A stretch of DNA of 64,000 nt, from contig JAGIAI010000004.1 of NCBI GenBank assembly GCA_017744935.1, positions 1 through 64,000 on the forward strand, given 5' to 3'. This document shows, in pieces, positions 6,753 through 15,474 of this stretch. Made by a program: the position numbers and the translations under genes. Every line of letters begins with the position of its first letter. Position 1 is the stretch's first letter. This DNA is from Variovorax sp. (lineage in GTDB: Bacteria; Pseudomonadota; Gammaproteobacteria; Burkholderiales; Burkholderiaceae_C). A model generated the notes under the pieces. That model saw nothing but the letters and a program-made list of their open reading frames with translations. It had not been told where the DNA came from and made no database searches.

Positions 6753-9503
6753 TCAATGTCTTAGTCCCAATTGCAGAGCCGCGCCGGTGTTGCCGCTGGC
6801 CGAGATGAACCCGAGCAGCCCGCCGCTGAAGATGAAGTTGCCCGGCGCTGCGCCGCTGCCTTGCGCCACTCCGAGCACTGGCGTGTCGTAGGTCAGCGTG
6901 TCCACGCTGCTGCCAAGCGACAGGCTGGTGGCGTTCACGACGGCCGCGCTTGTCTGCCCGGTGTTGTCCGCGACCGCGAACTGGCCATCGGCCGTGCCCG
7001 AAGCCAACGTGGTCTGCGGCGCAAACACACGCATGCCATAGCTGCTGGCCGACTCGCGCACCAGGAAGAGCGGCACCGTCACCGCGCCGACCTGCCCGAA
7101 GATCGCCGAGCCCGAAAGCGTGCCGCCGGTGGTGACGGCGCTGCCGGTGGGCGAAGTGGTGAAGACATCGAAGGCATTGCGCGACTGGTTGTAGCTCAGG
7201 TAGCCCTTGGCTGTCGATGTGCAGGCGGCGTCATAGACCATGAAGCTGCCGCTCGTCGGATCCTGGCAATGCTGGAAGGTGCCGGCATTGCGCACGCGTG
7301 ATGCGGCGCCGTAGGCTGTGGCGCTGCCGTTGGCGGCGTACTGCACGCCGACCACGTTGAAGATGTTCGCCACCGGATTGAACACCGCGGGCGAGCTGGC
7401 GTTGTTGAACGTGTTCTGGAACACGAGCAGCGGCACGAAGCCCGAACCCGTGGGCGCCGACACGCCCCCTTGCACGGCGCCACCGGCCCCGAAGGTGAAG
7501 CTCGCGCCGTTTTCGCTGCTCGTGTAGGTGCAGTTGCCACCGGCCACCAGCGTGCCGCTGCGCTGCGTGCCTGCCGTGCGTTGCAGGCTGGCGTCGACCG
7601 TCACGGTGTAGGCGAGCGTGGAAGGGTTCAGCGTGAAGCTCAACTCTTCACCCAGCGCGTCGCCGCCCTTGTAGGTGGTTGCGCTGGTCGGAAGGTTGGC
7701 GCATGCCAGCGGGTCGCCCGCTTCCTGAACGCAGCTGTAGTTGATGGCCGCGTCGGCGCTGCCGCTGCCGTTGAACTTGGGCCATGCCGGGAAGAGGCAC
7801 AGCGGGCGTGTCCGCCCGTAGGTGCCCGCTACCGTGTCCATCGCCACGCCAGTCGCGGGGGCCAATCCGTTCTGCACCCAGTTGTCGAGTGCGCTCAGCG
7901 AGTCCCATGCGGGAATGAAGACGCCGGTGCCGTGGCCCATGCCTGGGACGGTGTAGAAGCGGATGCCCTTGTCCACAGTGGACTGTCCCAGCGCCGACAC
8001 CACCTGCTTGTAGTAGTTGATGGTGGAGTTGTTGCTGATCACCTCGTCGGCCAGGCCATGCAGCAGGATCAGCTTGCCGCCGTGCGCGAGGAAGGGCGAC
8101 AGGTCGGGATTGGTGGCGTCGGTCATGGCCGACACCTGCTGCACCCGCGCGGTGTAGCTGCCGGGGTTGAGTGGATCGAAGGTCAGCGTGTCGAGCGTCG
8201 GGACGCGGGTGACGAAGTACTTGGCCCACTGGTCGCCGGTGACATACATGTTGGCGTCGGCGGTGGTGGCCGGATTGCCGGGTACCGGCCGCGTACCGAG
8301 ATCACGCGTGGTGTAGGGACCGGCGACCTGAGCGCCTTCCAGAAGGTTGTAGCCGCCGGCGACCGCCACGCCATTGGCCAGCGCGTAGGTGCTGAAGGTC
8401 AGTGGCGATTCGATGGTTTGGACAGTGGCGAGTTGTGCGTCCGACAGGCAGGTGTTCCCGGTATCGATGCCACCAGGGCAGCGCAGCGAGGCGAGGATGT
8501 ATGCATTGAGCTGGCGGCAACTCTCGACGTTGCTGACGATGTTGTCCAAGACGCCATCCAGCTTGTCGCAGGCGTCCTTGACGGTCTTCTGCACCAGCAG
8601 TGTCTTGGTGAGGTTGAGCCAGCCGGCAGCACCGTTGTTGTACAGCGCGCGACCCACCGCGATGTTCGACAGCCGCGTTCCGCTGTAGTTGAGCGCCGGC
8701 TCGTTGGCGATCACGCCGTCGTAGTCATTCGGCCAGCGCTGGATGTGCAGCAGTGCGTCGCGTCCTCCGGTCGAAGTCCCGAGGAAGTAGGCCTTGCCCG
8801 GCAGGCGGCCATAGCGCGCCTTGATCAGCAGGAAGGCGATGTCGTGCGTTTTCTTGAGTGCATTGCCGCCATAGTTGCCCAGCGACTCGTCGTTCATGGC
8901 GAAGGTGCCGTCGGTGATGCTGCCGCTCTGGTGGCCGGCGTCGTCCCCGTACGTGGCGTACCCCATCGCGAGCGGAGCCTGCTGGCCAGGCGGCCCGAAG
9001 CGTACGGGCTCGGTGCCGTCGATGAGCACGCCATCGAAGCCGCCACCACCGAAGTGAATGGCCTTCGTGTTCCATGTGTCCGGCAGGTTGACCGCGAAGT
9101 TGATCACCGGCGCGCTCGAGTCCAGGGGCTGGATGGTGCCGCGCACCTTGCAATAGCTGCCCAGGCTGTTGCCCGCGTCTCCTGCCGCGACGGCGGTGGC
9201 GCTGACGACGCTCGCGCTGCCGCTCGGCAGGCCGATCTGATTGGCCGCGATGCTCATGCCGGCGAGCGAACCGCAAGCGGCCACGGTCGGCGCACCGGTG
9301 CCGACGTTGTCCGATGCATCGGTGCTGCTGCCGATCTCGCTGTTGGCCGAAGCGGCCGTGGCGCCGCCGCCGCTGGGGCTTGTAGAGGCCGATGGCAAGG
9401 CCGCGAAGCCGCTGCTGCCGCCACCGCCCCCGCAGGCGGACAGGAAGGCAAGGCTGAAGCCGCCGAGGAGGGAAAGCGCGTTTGCGCGATGGTGCAAGGG
9501 CAT
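6753..9503 (-). CDS. Tannase/feruloyl esterase family lipoprotein
   Basis: 916-aa protein starting at ATG 9503, with GGAG 9 nt upstream; the frame extends further but would invade the divergent LysR promoter. The first 17 residues end in a lipobox (LSAC) followed by Gly/Ser-rich linker, so it is lipid-anchored and probably surface or periplasmic. The catalytic region matches the tannase family (PF07519): GTSTGGRDALLHIQRWP with the nucleophile Ser, GLADEVIS with the Asp and VPGMGHGTG with the His, and family-type Cys pairs. After about residue 600 a Gly/Ala/Thr-rich beta-type extension of some 300 residues follows, unusual for the family, whose members are usually 500-600 aa. It hydrolyses ester bonds of aromatic acids. 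Downstream gene overlaps or abuts its stop. Confidence 0.85.
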   Translation of the reverse strand: MPLHHRANALSLLGGFSLAFLSACGGGGGSSGFAALPSASTSPSGGGATAASANSEIGSSTDASDNVGTGAPTVAACGSLAGMSIAANQIGLPSGSASVVSATAVAAGDAGNSLGSYCKVRGTIQPLDSSAPVINFAVNLPDTWNTKAIHFGGGGFDGVLIDGTEPVRFGPPGQQAPLAMGYATYGDDAGHQSGSITDGTFAMNDESLGNYGGNALKKTHDIAFLLIKARYGRLPGKAYFLGTSTGGRDALLHIQRWPNDYDGVIANEPALNYSGTRLSNIAVGRALYNNGAAGWLNLTKTLLVQKTVKDACDKLDGVLDNIVSNVESCRQLNAYILASLRCPGGIDTGNTCLSDAQLATVQTIESPLTFSTYALANGVAVAGGYNLLEGAQVAGPYTTRDLGTRPVPGNPATTADANMYVTGDQWAKYFVTRVPTLDTLTFDPLNPGSYTARVQQVSAMTDATNPDLSPFLAHGGKLILLHGLADEVISNNSTINYYKQVVSALGQSTVDKGIRFYTVPGMGHGTGVFIPAWDSLSALDNWVQNGLAPATGVAMDTVAGTYGRTRPLCLFPAWPKFNGSGSADAAINYSCVQEAGDPLACANLPTSATTYKGGDALGEELSFTLNPSTLAYTVTVDASLQRTAGTQRSGTLVAGGNCTYTSSENGASFTFGAGGAVQGGVSAPTGSGFVPLLVFQNTFNNASSPAVFNPVANIFNVVGVQYAANGSATAYGAASRVRNAGTFQHCQDPTSGSFMVYDAACTSTAKGYLSYNQSRNAFDVFTTSPTGSAVTTGGTLSGSAIFGQVGAVTVPLFLVRESASSYGMRVFAPQTTLASGTADGQFAVADNTGQTSAAVVNATSLSLGSSVDTLTYDTPVLGVAQGSGAAPGNFIFSGGLLGFISASGNTGAALQLGLRH

Positions 9504-9622
9504 CCAGTTGTCTCCGTTGCGGCCTGGAAATCGACCGCTTTGTCTCTTGGAAGGCGCGACGATAGAGACGGCCCGATATAGGGTCAAATAAAATAATCGA
9601 CCCTTCTCCAGACGAAAAAAAT

Positions 9623-10537
9623 ATGGACATCCGTGCGCTGCGCTACTTCGTCGCCGTGGCCGAGACCGGCCACATGACGCGTGCGGCCGAGCAACTGGGC
9701 ATCCAACAGCCACCGCTGAGTCAGCAGATCAAGCAGCTGGAGCGCGAGCTGGGCGTGCTCTTGTTCCGGCGCCATCCGCGCGGTGTCGCGCTCACCGATG
9801 CCGGGCGCCACTTCCAGGCCGAAGCGTTGCGCATGCTGGAGCAGATGCAGGCCCTGCGCGAACGCATGGTGCGCGTGGCGAAAGGGCAGGAGGGGAGCCT
9901 GTCGGTGGGCTTCACCAGTTCGGCCGCATCACACCGTTTCGTGCCCGAGGCGCTGCGCAGCTTTCGGAGCCAGCACCCCGGCGTCGAACTGCAGGTGCGC
10001 GAGGCCAACGCGGCCGACCTCATCGAGGCGCTCGCTGCGGGGCGCCTGCATTGCGCATTGCTGCGCGCACCGGTGGCGCATCCTGAAGGCCTGCGCTTCG
10101 ACACCCTGCTGCGCGAACCCATGATTGCCGCGCTGCCGATCGATCATCGTCTGGTGCAGAGACGGGCACGCCAGTCGTCGCCCCGGCCGCTGACGCTCGC
10201 ACAGTTGTGCGAGGACGGATTGATCCTGGTCCGCCGTCCGGGCGCGCCAGGCATGTACGCGGAGCTGCTGGCGCTGTGCCACACGCGCGGCCTGCGCCCC
10301 CGGGTGGTCGCCGAAGTGGATCGCATGATGACCAACCTGAATCTGGTGGCGGCCGGCGTCGGTCTGTCGGTGGTGCCGGCTTCCATGAGCGGGGTGCACG
10401 CTCATGCAATCGCCTATGCGCCGTTGGCCGGTTGCCGCTCTCTGGACGCACCGCTCACGCTCGCCTCGCGCATCGGCGAAGACAGTCTGCCGGCGCTGAA
10501 CTTCGCGGCGCAGTTGCGCGCCAGTGTCAAGGCATGA
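9623..10537 (+). CDS. LysR-family transcriptional regulator
   Basis: 304 aa. The N-terminal winged helix-turn-helix (residues 1-60, MTRAAEQLGIQQPPLSQQIKQLE as the recognition region, here given only as residues 18-40) and a C-terminal ligand-binding domain are typical of LysR proteins of the BenM/CatM type (aromatic acid effectors). It is divergent from the tannase gene across a 119-bp gap and coupled by an ATGA overlap at 10534-10537 to a Bug receptor. The setting argues that it senses an aromatic acid freed by the esterase and controls the leftward cluster. An AT-rich stretch at 9581-9603 flanked by GGGTC/GACCC could hold its binding site. Confidence 0.9.
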   Translation: MDIRALRYFVAVAETGHMTRAAEQLGIQQPPLSQQIKQLERELGVLLFRRHPRGVALTDAGRHFQAEALRMLEQMQALRERMVRVAKGQEGSLSVGFTSSAASHRFVPEALRSFRSQHPGVELQVREANAADLIEALAAGRLHCALLRAPVAHPEGLRFDTLLREPMIAALPIDHRLVQRRARQSSPRPLTLAQLCEDGLILVRRPGAPGMYAELLALCHTRGLRPRVVAEVDRMMTNLNLVAAGVGLSVVPASMSGVHAHAIAYAPLAGCRSLDAPLTLASRIGEDSLPALNFAAQLRASVKA

Positions 10538-11553
10538 AGGACAGGCTCTCGACACACCTGCCCCGCCGCGCCGTGTTGCGACTGGGGATGGCTGCTTCGA
10601 TCGGCATGGCCGGCTGCTTTCCGTACCGGACGCATGCGCAGGCCTTGCCTTCGAACTGGCCGCAACGCCCGATGCGGCTGATCGTGGTCTACCCGCCTGG
10701 CGGCGTGAGCGACCTGATGGCACGCGCCTTGGCCGAACCGCTGTCGCACGCGCTCGGCGTGCCGGTGCTGGTCGACAACCGCCCCGGCGCGGGCGGCAGC
10801 GTCGGCCTCGACATCCTGTCTCGCGCCGCACCCGACGGCCACACGCTAGCGCTTTCCGCCATCAGCCCGCTGACGCTGATGCCGCTGATCGCGCACACGC
10901 CCTACGACCCGATGCGCGCCTTCGTGCCGGTGGCGGGTGTGATGCGCACGCCGGTGCTGGTCGTCGGCACACCGGCCTTCACGGGCCGCGACTTCGGTGC
11001 CGTGATCGCGCAGGCCCGCGAGCGACCGGGCGCGTTGCGGTGGGCGACTTCCGGCGTGGCGACGATCGGGCATCTGGTGCTCGCGCAGGTGCGGCTGCAA
11101 AGCGGCGCGGCCATCACGCACATCCCGTATCAGGGCGGCGGGCCTCAGCTCAACGACGCGCTCAGCGGGCAGTTCGAGGTGCTTTCCACCAACCTGGCGG
11201 CGCAGCAGCTGCAGTACATCGCAGCAGGCCGCCTGCGGGCGCTGGCCGTGGGGTCGCCGACGCGCGTGGATGCGCTGCCTGAGGTACCGACATTGGCAGA
11301 GCTCGGATTCGCGAGCGCGAACCGCGACTCGCTGTTCGGCCTGTTCGCACCCGCACGTACGCCGGCCGCGCTGGTGCAACGACTGAATGCCGAAGTCGAG
11401 GCCGTGTTGCAGGACGAGACGCTGCGCCAGCGCCTGCGCGATGCGTACAACCTGCCTTTCACCGGCAGCAGTGACGACTTTGCGCGCGAGATCGCCCGAG
11501 ACCGGCAACGCAACCGGGCACTGATCGGAAAAGGTCGCGCGCAGTTCGAGTGA
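10534..11553 (+). CDS. Bug-family tripartite tricarboxylate transporter receptor
   Basis: 339 aa. The ATG at 10534 overlaps the LysR stop by 4 bp, which fixes the start. The leader contains RRAVLRLG, a Tat-like twin-arginine, followed by a hydrophobic region and an AQA cleavage site. The mature part has VYPPGGVSDLMARALA, VDNRPGAGGSVG, HIPYQGGGPQLNDALSGQ and LPEVPTLAELGF, all standard for Bug receptors that bind mono- or dicarboxylates through their carboxylate. Translational coupling to a LysR gene is a recurrent layout for Bug genes in Comamonadaceae and Alcaligenaceae. The ligand is presumably related to the cluster's ester substrates, but this is inference. Confidence 0.88.
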   Translation: MKDRLSTHLPRRAVLRLGMAASIGMAGCFPYRTHAQALPSNWPQRPMRLIVVYPPGGVSDLMARALAEPLSHALGVPVLVDNRPGAGGSVGLDILSRAAPDGHTLALSAISPLTLMPLIAHTPYDPMRAFVPVAGVMRTPVLVVGTPAFTGRDFGAVIAQARERPGALRWATSGVATIGHLVLAQVRLQSGAAITHIPYQGGGPQLNDALSGQFEVLSTNLAAQQLQYIAAGRLRALAVGSPTRVDALPEVPTLAELGFASANRDSLFGLFAPARTPAALVQRLNAEVEAVLQDETLRQRLRDAYNLPFTGSSDDFAREIARDRQRNRALIGKGRAQFE

Positions 11554-11586
11554 GGTTCGATGCGGTCGCGGCCTTGGTCCGGAACG

Positions 11587-12789
11587 CTATCGACGCGGAA
11601 CGACGATCACCTGCAGTGCGCTGCGCAGGCCGCTTTCATAGGCCTCGTCGGAAGGAATCGCTGCGCCCGGCCGCGTGACCGCGCCAGCTTGCGGAGCAAC
11701 AGCCGCTTTGGCGATCTGGCTGCTGTCTGGGAGGGCCTCCGCCCAGCGTGAGGCGGACAGCATCATCGGCTCGTCGCGCCCCGGCAGCACCATGCCGGCA
11801 AGACGTCCGGCCGCGTCGAGCACAGGCCCACCATGTGTCGTCCCGGCGACGCCGATGCCAAGCATGCGCGGCGCATCGCCACTCCGCAGCGTTCCGAAGA
11901 AGCCCTGGCTCAGCCACGGCCACGCAGGCGTGGCGTCCTGCTGCGCGGCATATTCGAATGCGAAGCCCGCGCTTCCCGCGAACGGATCGCGCGGCGCGAG
12001 TGCGGGGAGGCCTTCAGCGGGCAGTGGCGGATCGAGCCGCAGCACCGTCACCGCATACGACGCCAGCGGCTGCGTCGAAGGGTCGGCATGCGCGCGCGTG
12101 GTCCGGCCCAGTCCGTCTCGCACCCAGATGGCCCGCGTCCCATCGGCCTGCAGCGCGGCGCTTGGCACCAAGGCCATCGTCCCGTTGGCGATCAGCACGC
12201 CGCCCGACACCACGCGAGCCGCCTCCGTGATCGGTGGCTGGTCGCCCATCAGTAGAGGCTGTGGCGCCATGCGCTGCGGTGTCTGCAGCATCGCTCCGGT
12301 CGCGACTGGCGTGGGCGATGCGAAGGCCCGGCGCACTTCCAGCGCGACCGGGTCTTGCGGCAATCGAGCGAGCGTCTCGCGCAGTACGCGGTCGGCGAAA
12401 TCGTTCTGTCCGCCCGCGCGCAGCAACCATGCGTAGAGGCCGCCCGCCGGCCCGGATTCGAGATGCGCGCCCGCGACGTGCGCGCAGAACGCGAGCGCCT
12501 TGCGGTATTGCCCGGCCTGCATGTAGGTGCGTACCAGGCCCATCTCGGTATCGGGCGCGTGCAGCATCATGGCCGCGCGCTCGAAGGTGTCGTTGGCCGC
12601 CGAAACCTCCCCGCGCGCGAGTTCGCCTTCGGCGCGCGCCAGCAGCTTGGCGCGCGCGTCCATCTGCGCCGGATCGTTCACGCGGAAGTCGGTGATGGCG
12701 GCGGCGGAGCGGGGCTCCTGCGCCCCGGCATGCACCGACAGTGCCCCTGCGAGCACCGCCATCAGCAGAAGACCGACTCTGGTTTCCAA
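11587..12789 (-). CDS. TPR-like plus trypsin-fold protein lacking the catalytic triad
   Basis: 400 aa from a TTG at 12789, which has AAGGA 7 nt upstream and opens a signal peptide (METRVGLLLMAVLAGALSVHAGA); an ATG at 12762 would remove the charged n-region. Residues about 50-160 resemble helical TPR-type repeats (ARGEVSAANDTFERAA, AGQYRKALAF). The C-terminal half looks like an HtrA-type serine protease: GVLIANGTMALVPSAAL, then a strand ending AVTVLRLD, then THGGPVLDAAGRLAGMVLP. Where proteases have His, Asp and GNSGGP Ser, this has no His, no Asp and His in place of Ser. I infer a non-catalytic periplasmic scaffold or inhibitor-binding protein. It follows the 5'-nucleotidase gene by 11 bp. 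Confidence 0.65.
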   Translation of the reverse strand: METRVGLLLMAVLAGALSVHAGAQEPRSAAAITDFRVNDPAQMDARAKLLARAEGELARGEVSAANDTFERAAMMLHAPDTEMGLVRTYMQAGQYRKALAFCAHVAGAHLESGPAGGLYAWLLRAGGQNDFADRVLRETLARLPQDPVALEVRRAFASPTPVATGAMLQTPQRMAPQPLLMGDQPPITEAARVVSGGVLIANGTMALVPSAALQADGTRAIWVRDGLGRTTRAHADPSTQPLASYAVTVLRLDPPLPAEGLPALAPRDPFAGSAGFAFEYAAQQDATPAWPWLSQGFFGTLRSGDAPRMLGIGVAGTTHGGPVLDAAGRLAGMVLPGRDEPMMLSASRWAEALPDSSQIAKAAVAPQAGAVTRPGAAIPSDEAYESGLRSALQVIVVPRR

Positions 12790-12800
12790 TTGCCAGTCCT

Positions 12801-14861
12801 TCAGGGGAGCGCCGTGATGCGCGGAATCGCCATCGCCGGAAGCGTCGGGTCGTAGGCTGCCTTCGGCGCCTTGTAGCCACCGACCAGGTATGCAGTCAGC
12901 GCATCGATGTCCTGGGCGCCGCCGAGCGAGTTGGTGCCGCCCAGCAACACGGTGAACCCGTCGCCACCCGTCGCCATGAAGTTGTTGACCGTCACGCGGT
13001 AGGTCTTGGTCGGGTTCTGCACTACGCCGTTGACGACGATGTTGTCGGCCGGACCGGTCACCACCGGCGGGGTCATGGTCACGTCGGTCGGCGTGAGCGT
13101 CACGTTCGTGATCTTCGAGCAGGCCGGCGCCGAGGCGCTCCAGGAGTACTTGAGACCATTCGACACCTGCATTACGCGCTGCGCCGTCTGGCCCATGCAC
13201 CCGGTGAACTGTTGCTCGAGGAAGTCCTTGAGCTGCTGGGCGGTCAGGGTCATCGTCACCAGGCTGTTGCCGAAGGGCTGCACGGTGAAGGCGTTGCCGT
13301 AGGTCACGTTGTACGGATAGATGCCGGCCGCGTTGACGAAGCCCGGGTTGCGAACGCCACCCGCGTTCATGAAGGCCATCACCGCCCCGCCGAGTGATGC
13401 CGGCTGCGTGGCCTGCAGTTGCGCATCGGCGATCAGGCTGCCGGCAGGCATCTCGCCCGCGGTGTTGGCGCTGTTCGGCAGGCCGGTGGTGATGGTGCCG
13501 ATCACCTTGTTCGCGAGCGGCGAAACCAGCGCGTTGTAGCCGTCGACCACGTTCTTCACGCTCGGGTCGGCCCCGATCATGTTGTTGATCGCGACATCGG
13601 TGCGGTCCACCAGGCGGTTCGTCGGCGACACCGACAGCACCTTGTGCGAACGCGGATGCAGCGTGATGTCGATGTCGGTGAGGAGGCGGCCGAAGGCGCT
13701 CGCGCTCGTGACCGGCACCAGCCGGCCGGCTCGATTGGGCAAGCCGGTCGGGCGCGGCGTGCTCACCGCGGTGCCGTTCACGTTCTTCACGTCGACTGTG
13801 TTCGCCGAGCAGTTGTAGGCCGCGTGCGTGTGGCCGCTGATGACGAGGTCCACCGCATCGTCGAGATTCTTCACGATGTTGGCGATGTCGGAATCGGAGC
13901 CGTCCGCGTTCTTGAGATTGCCGTCGCAGCCGTTGATGTCGCCGACGTTGGGGCTGGTCTGGAAGCCGCCCTGGTGCACCAGCACCACGTTCGCATCGAC
14001 GCCCTGTGCGCGGAGGCGCGGCACCAGCGCATTGACGGTCTGCGCTTCGTCGCGGAACTCCAGGCCCGCAACGCCCGTGGGCGTGACGATGCCTGGCGTG
14101 CCCTTGAGCGTCATGCCGATGAATGCGACCTTGGCACCCTGGAAGCTCTTGATGCCATAGGCGGGCAGCAGCGTGCGCCCGGTCGCGGTCTCGAAGACGT
14201 TGGCCGACAGCCACTTGAAGCGCGCGCCGTCGAAGGTGCCTGCCGCGTTCGATCCCAGCCCCTTGCAGCTGTTGGGGTCTGGCACGCCGTTGGTGGTCTT
14301 GCAGCCGCCGTTCTGCAGGCGGCGCAGTTCGGCCGAGCCCTTGTCGAACTCGTGATTGCCGACCGCGTTGAATTCGACGCCGATCTTGTTGAGCGTCTCG
14401 ACAGCGGGTTCGTCGAAGAAGAGCGCCGAGATCAGCGGCGACGCGCCGATGAAGTCGCCCGCACCCACGACGACGTTGTTGACGTTCTGGGCCTTCAGCC
14501 GCGCGACATACGCGGCGAGGTATTCGGCGCCGCCGACTGCAGGCCGCTGCGCTGCCGGGACGACCGTGTTGACGCCGAAGGTTCCCGGCGTCTGCAGGTT
14601 CCCGTGGTAGTCGTTGAAGCCGATGATCTTGACCTTGATCGGCTCGGGGCGGCCGTGATGGTCGTGATCGTTGTCGCGTCCATGGCCCTTGTCGTCGTCA
14701 CGGCCGCGATCACGAGCGTCATCGCGTCCCCGGTCCTTGTCCGCGTTGTCCGAGCGGCGTGGCGCGGAATCGTTCTGCGCGTGTGCGGGGGTGTACATCG
14801 GTCCGATACCTGCGGCGACCATCGTCAGCGCGCAAAGGAGCGAGAAACGGTGTTTCGACAT
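12801..14861 (-). CDS. Periplasmic 5'-nucleotidase / 2',3'-cyclic phosphodiesterase (UshA family)
   Basis: 686 aa, with a signal peptide ending PAHAQ. Metallophosphoesterase motifs are in order: GFNDYHGNL (metal ligands), GAGDFIGASP, GNHEFDKG, VVLVHQGG and VISGHTHAAYNC. The C-terminal substrate-binding domain (5_nucleotid_C) shows MAFMNAGGVRN, FGNSLVTMTLTAQQL and NNFMATGGDGFT, the last being the nucleobase-binding loop region. It releases phosphate from extracellular nucleotides. Between signal peptide and catalytic domain lies an unusual stretch of about 30 residues made almost only of Asp, Arg, Gly and His, including a repeated RDRGRDD unit. Long for the family (about 550 aa) because of this and internal Cys-containing insertions. 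Confidence 0.9.
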   Translation of the reverse strand: MSKHRFSLLCALTMVAAGIGPMYTPAHAQNDSAPRRSDNADKDRGRDDARDRGRDDDKGHGRDNDHDHHGRPEPIKVKIIGFNDYHGNLQTPGTFGVNTVVPAAQRPAVGGAEYLAAYVARLKAQNVNNVVVGAGDFIGASPLISALFFDEPAVETLNKIGVEFNAVGNHEFDKGSAELRRLQNGGCKTTNGVPDPNSCKGLGSNAAGTFDGARFKWLSANVFETATGRTLLPAYGIKSFQGAKVAFIGMTLKGTPGIVTPTGVAGLEFRDEAQTVNALVPRLRAQGVDANVVLVHQGGFQTSPNVGDINGCDGNLKNADGSDSDIANIVKNLDDAVDLVISGHTHAAYNCSANTVDVKNVNGTAVSTPRPTGLPNRAGRLVPVTSASAFGRLLTDIDITLHPRSHKVLSVSPTNRLVDRTDVAINNMIGADPSVKNVVDGYNALVSPLANKVIGTITTGLPNSANTAGEMPAGSLIADAQLQATQPASLGGAVMAFMNAGGVRNPGFVNAAGIYPYNVTYGNAFTVQPFGNSLVTMTLTAQQLKDFLEQQFTGCMGQTAQRVMQVSNGLKYSWSASAPACSKITNVTLTPTDVTMTPPVVTGPADNIVVNGVVQNPTKTYRVTVNNFMATGGDGFTVLLGGTNSLGGAQDIDALTAYLVGGYKAPKAAYDPTLPAMAIPRITALP

Positions 14862-15062
14862 GAGTTGCCCTCCGGGTCATTGAATGGAATGCGGGACGGG
14901 AGTCGTGAGCAAGTGAGTGCGCTCACGAGCGGGGCAACTATCGAGTTCGACGGTGACGATGTAGTGACGCCCCAGGGCGCGTCGCGGACGCTACGATGGG
15001 GTCATGTTTCTGTCATGTGCGCTTCCCAGAATGGCTCGCTGCTTCTGACGGCGCTTTCATCG

Positions 15063-15464
15063 ATGCAACGCTTTCTTACACCTGCCGCGATGGGCGCGGC
15101 CCTGATTGCTCTAGGCAGCTCGGCGCCGACCTGGAGTGCGGAGAGCGACATCAGCATGGCGCCGATGCCTTCGGATTCGGAGCAATCGAGTGCGCCCGCG
15201 CAGCCACAGGCATGGACGCCTCCGCCGCGTCCCGCAACGAACGCGGCGGAGGACGCGGGGCCGGGGTCGGCTACGGCAGCAAATGAGGGAGGCGCGGTGT
15301 TCACTCCCTTCTCGAACGCGTCGGCGTCCTCAGGGAACGTGCCGGCTCCTCACAGCGCGACGCCCAAGGCGTCGCAGAGCACCGATCCCGCCGATCTCGT
15401 GCTGACCCTCGTTGCAGTTCTGGCGGGTGTCGGCGCAGTCGCATGGCTCCTGCGCAAGGCCTGA
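15063..15464 (+). CDS. Small exported, C-terminally anchored hypothetical protein
   Basis: 133 aa from the ATG at 15063 (an in-frame ATG at 15015 gives a poorer N-terminus). A signal peptide (residues 1-25, ending TWSA) is followed by about 75 residues rich in Pro, Ser, Ala and Thr with no predicted structure, and a C-terminal transmembrane helix (VLTLVAVLAGVGAVAWLL) ending in RKA. The form is that of a tail-anchored inner-membrane protein with a disordered periplasmic part. No family recognised. It is divergent from the 5'-nucleotidase across about 200 bp and convergent with mdtP, whose stop is 10 bp away. Confidence 0.55.
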   Translation: MQRFLTPAAMGAALIALGSSAPTWSAESDISMAPMPSDSEQSSAPAQPQAWTPPPRPATNAAEDAGPGSATAANEGGAVFTPFSNASASSGNVPAPHSATPKASQSTDPADLVLTLVAVLAGVGAVAWLLRKA

Positions 15465-15474
15465 GCCTGCGCTG

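Noticed and set aside
7470..9581. 703-codon plus-strand frame opposite the tannase gene
   Set aside because: Antisense shadow of a clear tannase-family gene; composition is Arg/Gly/Val-biased and has no motif or ribosome site.
13419..15062. Plus-strand frame running into the small anchored protein
   Set aside because: The part before 15063 is antisense to the 5'-nucleotidase; only the last 133 codons have a signal peptide and membrane anchor.
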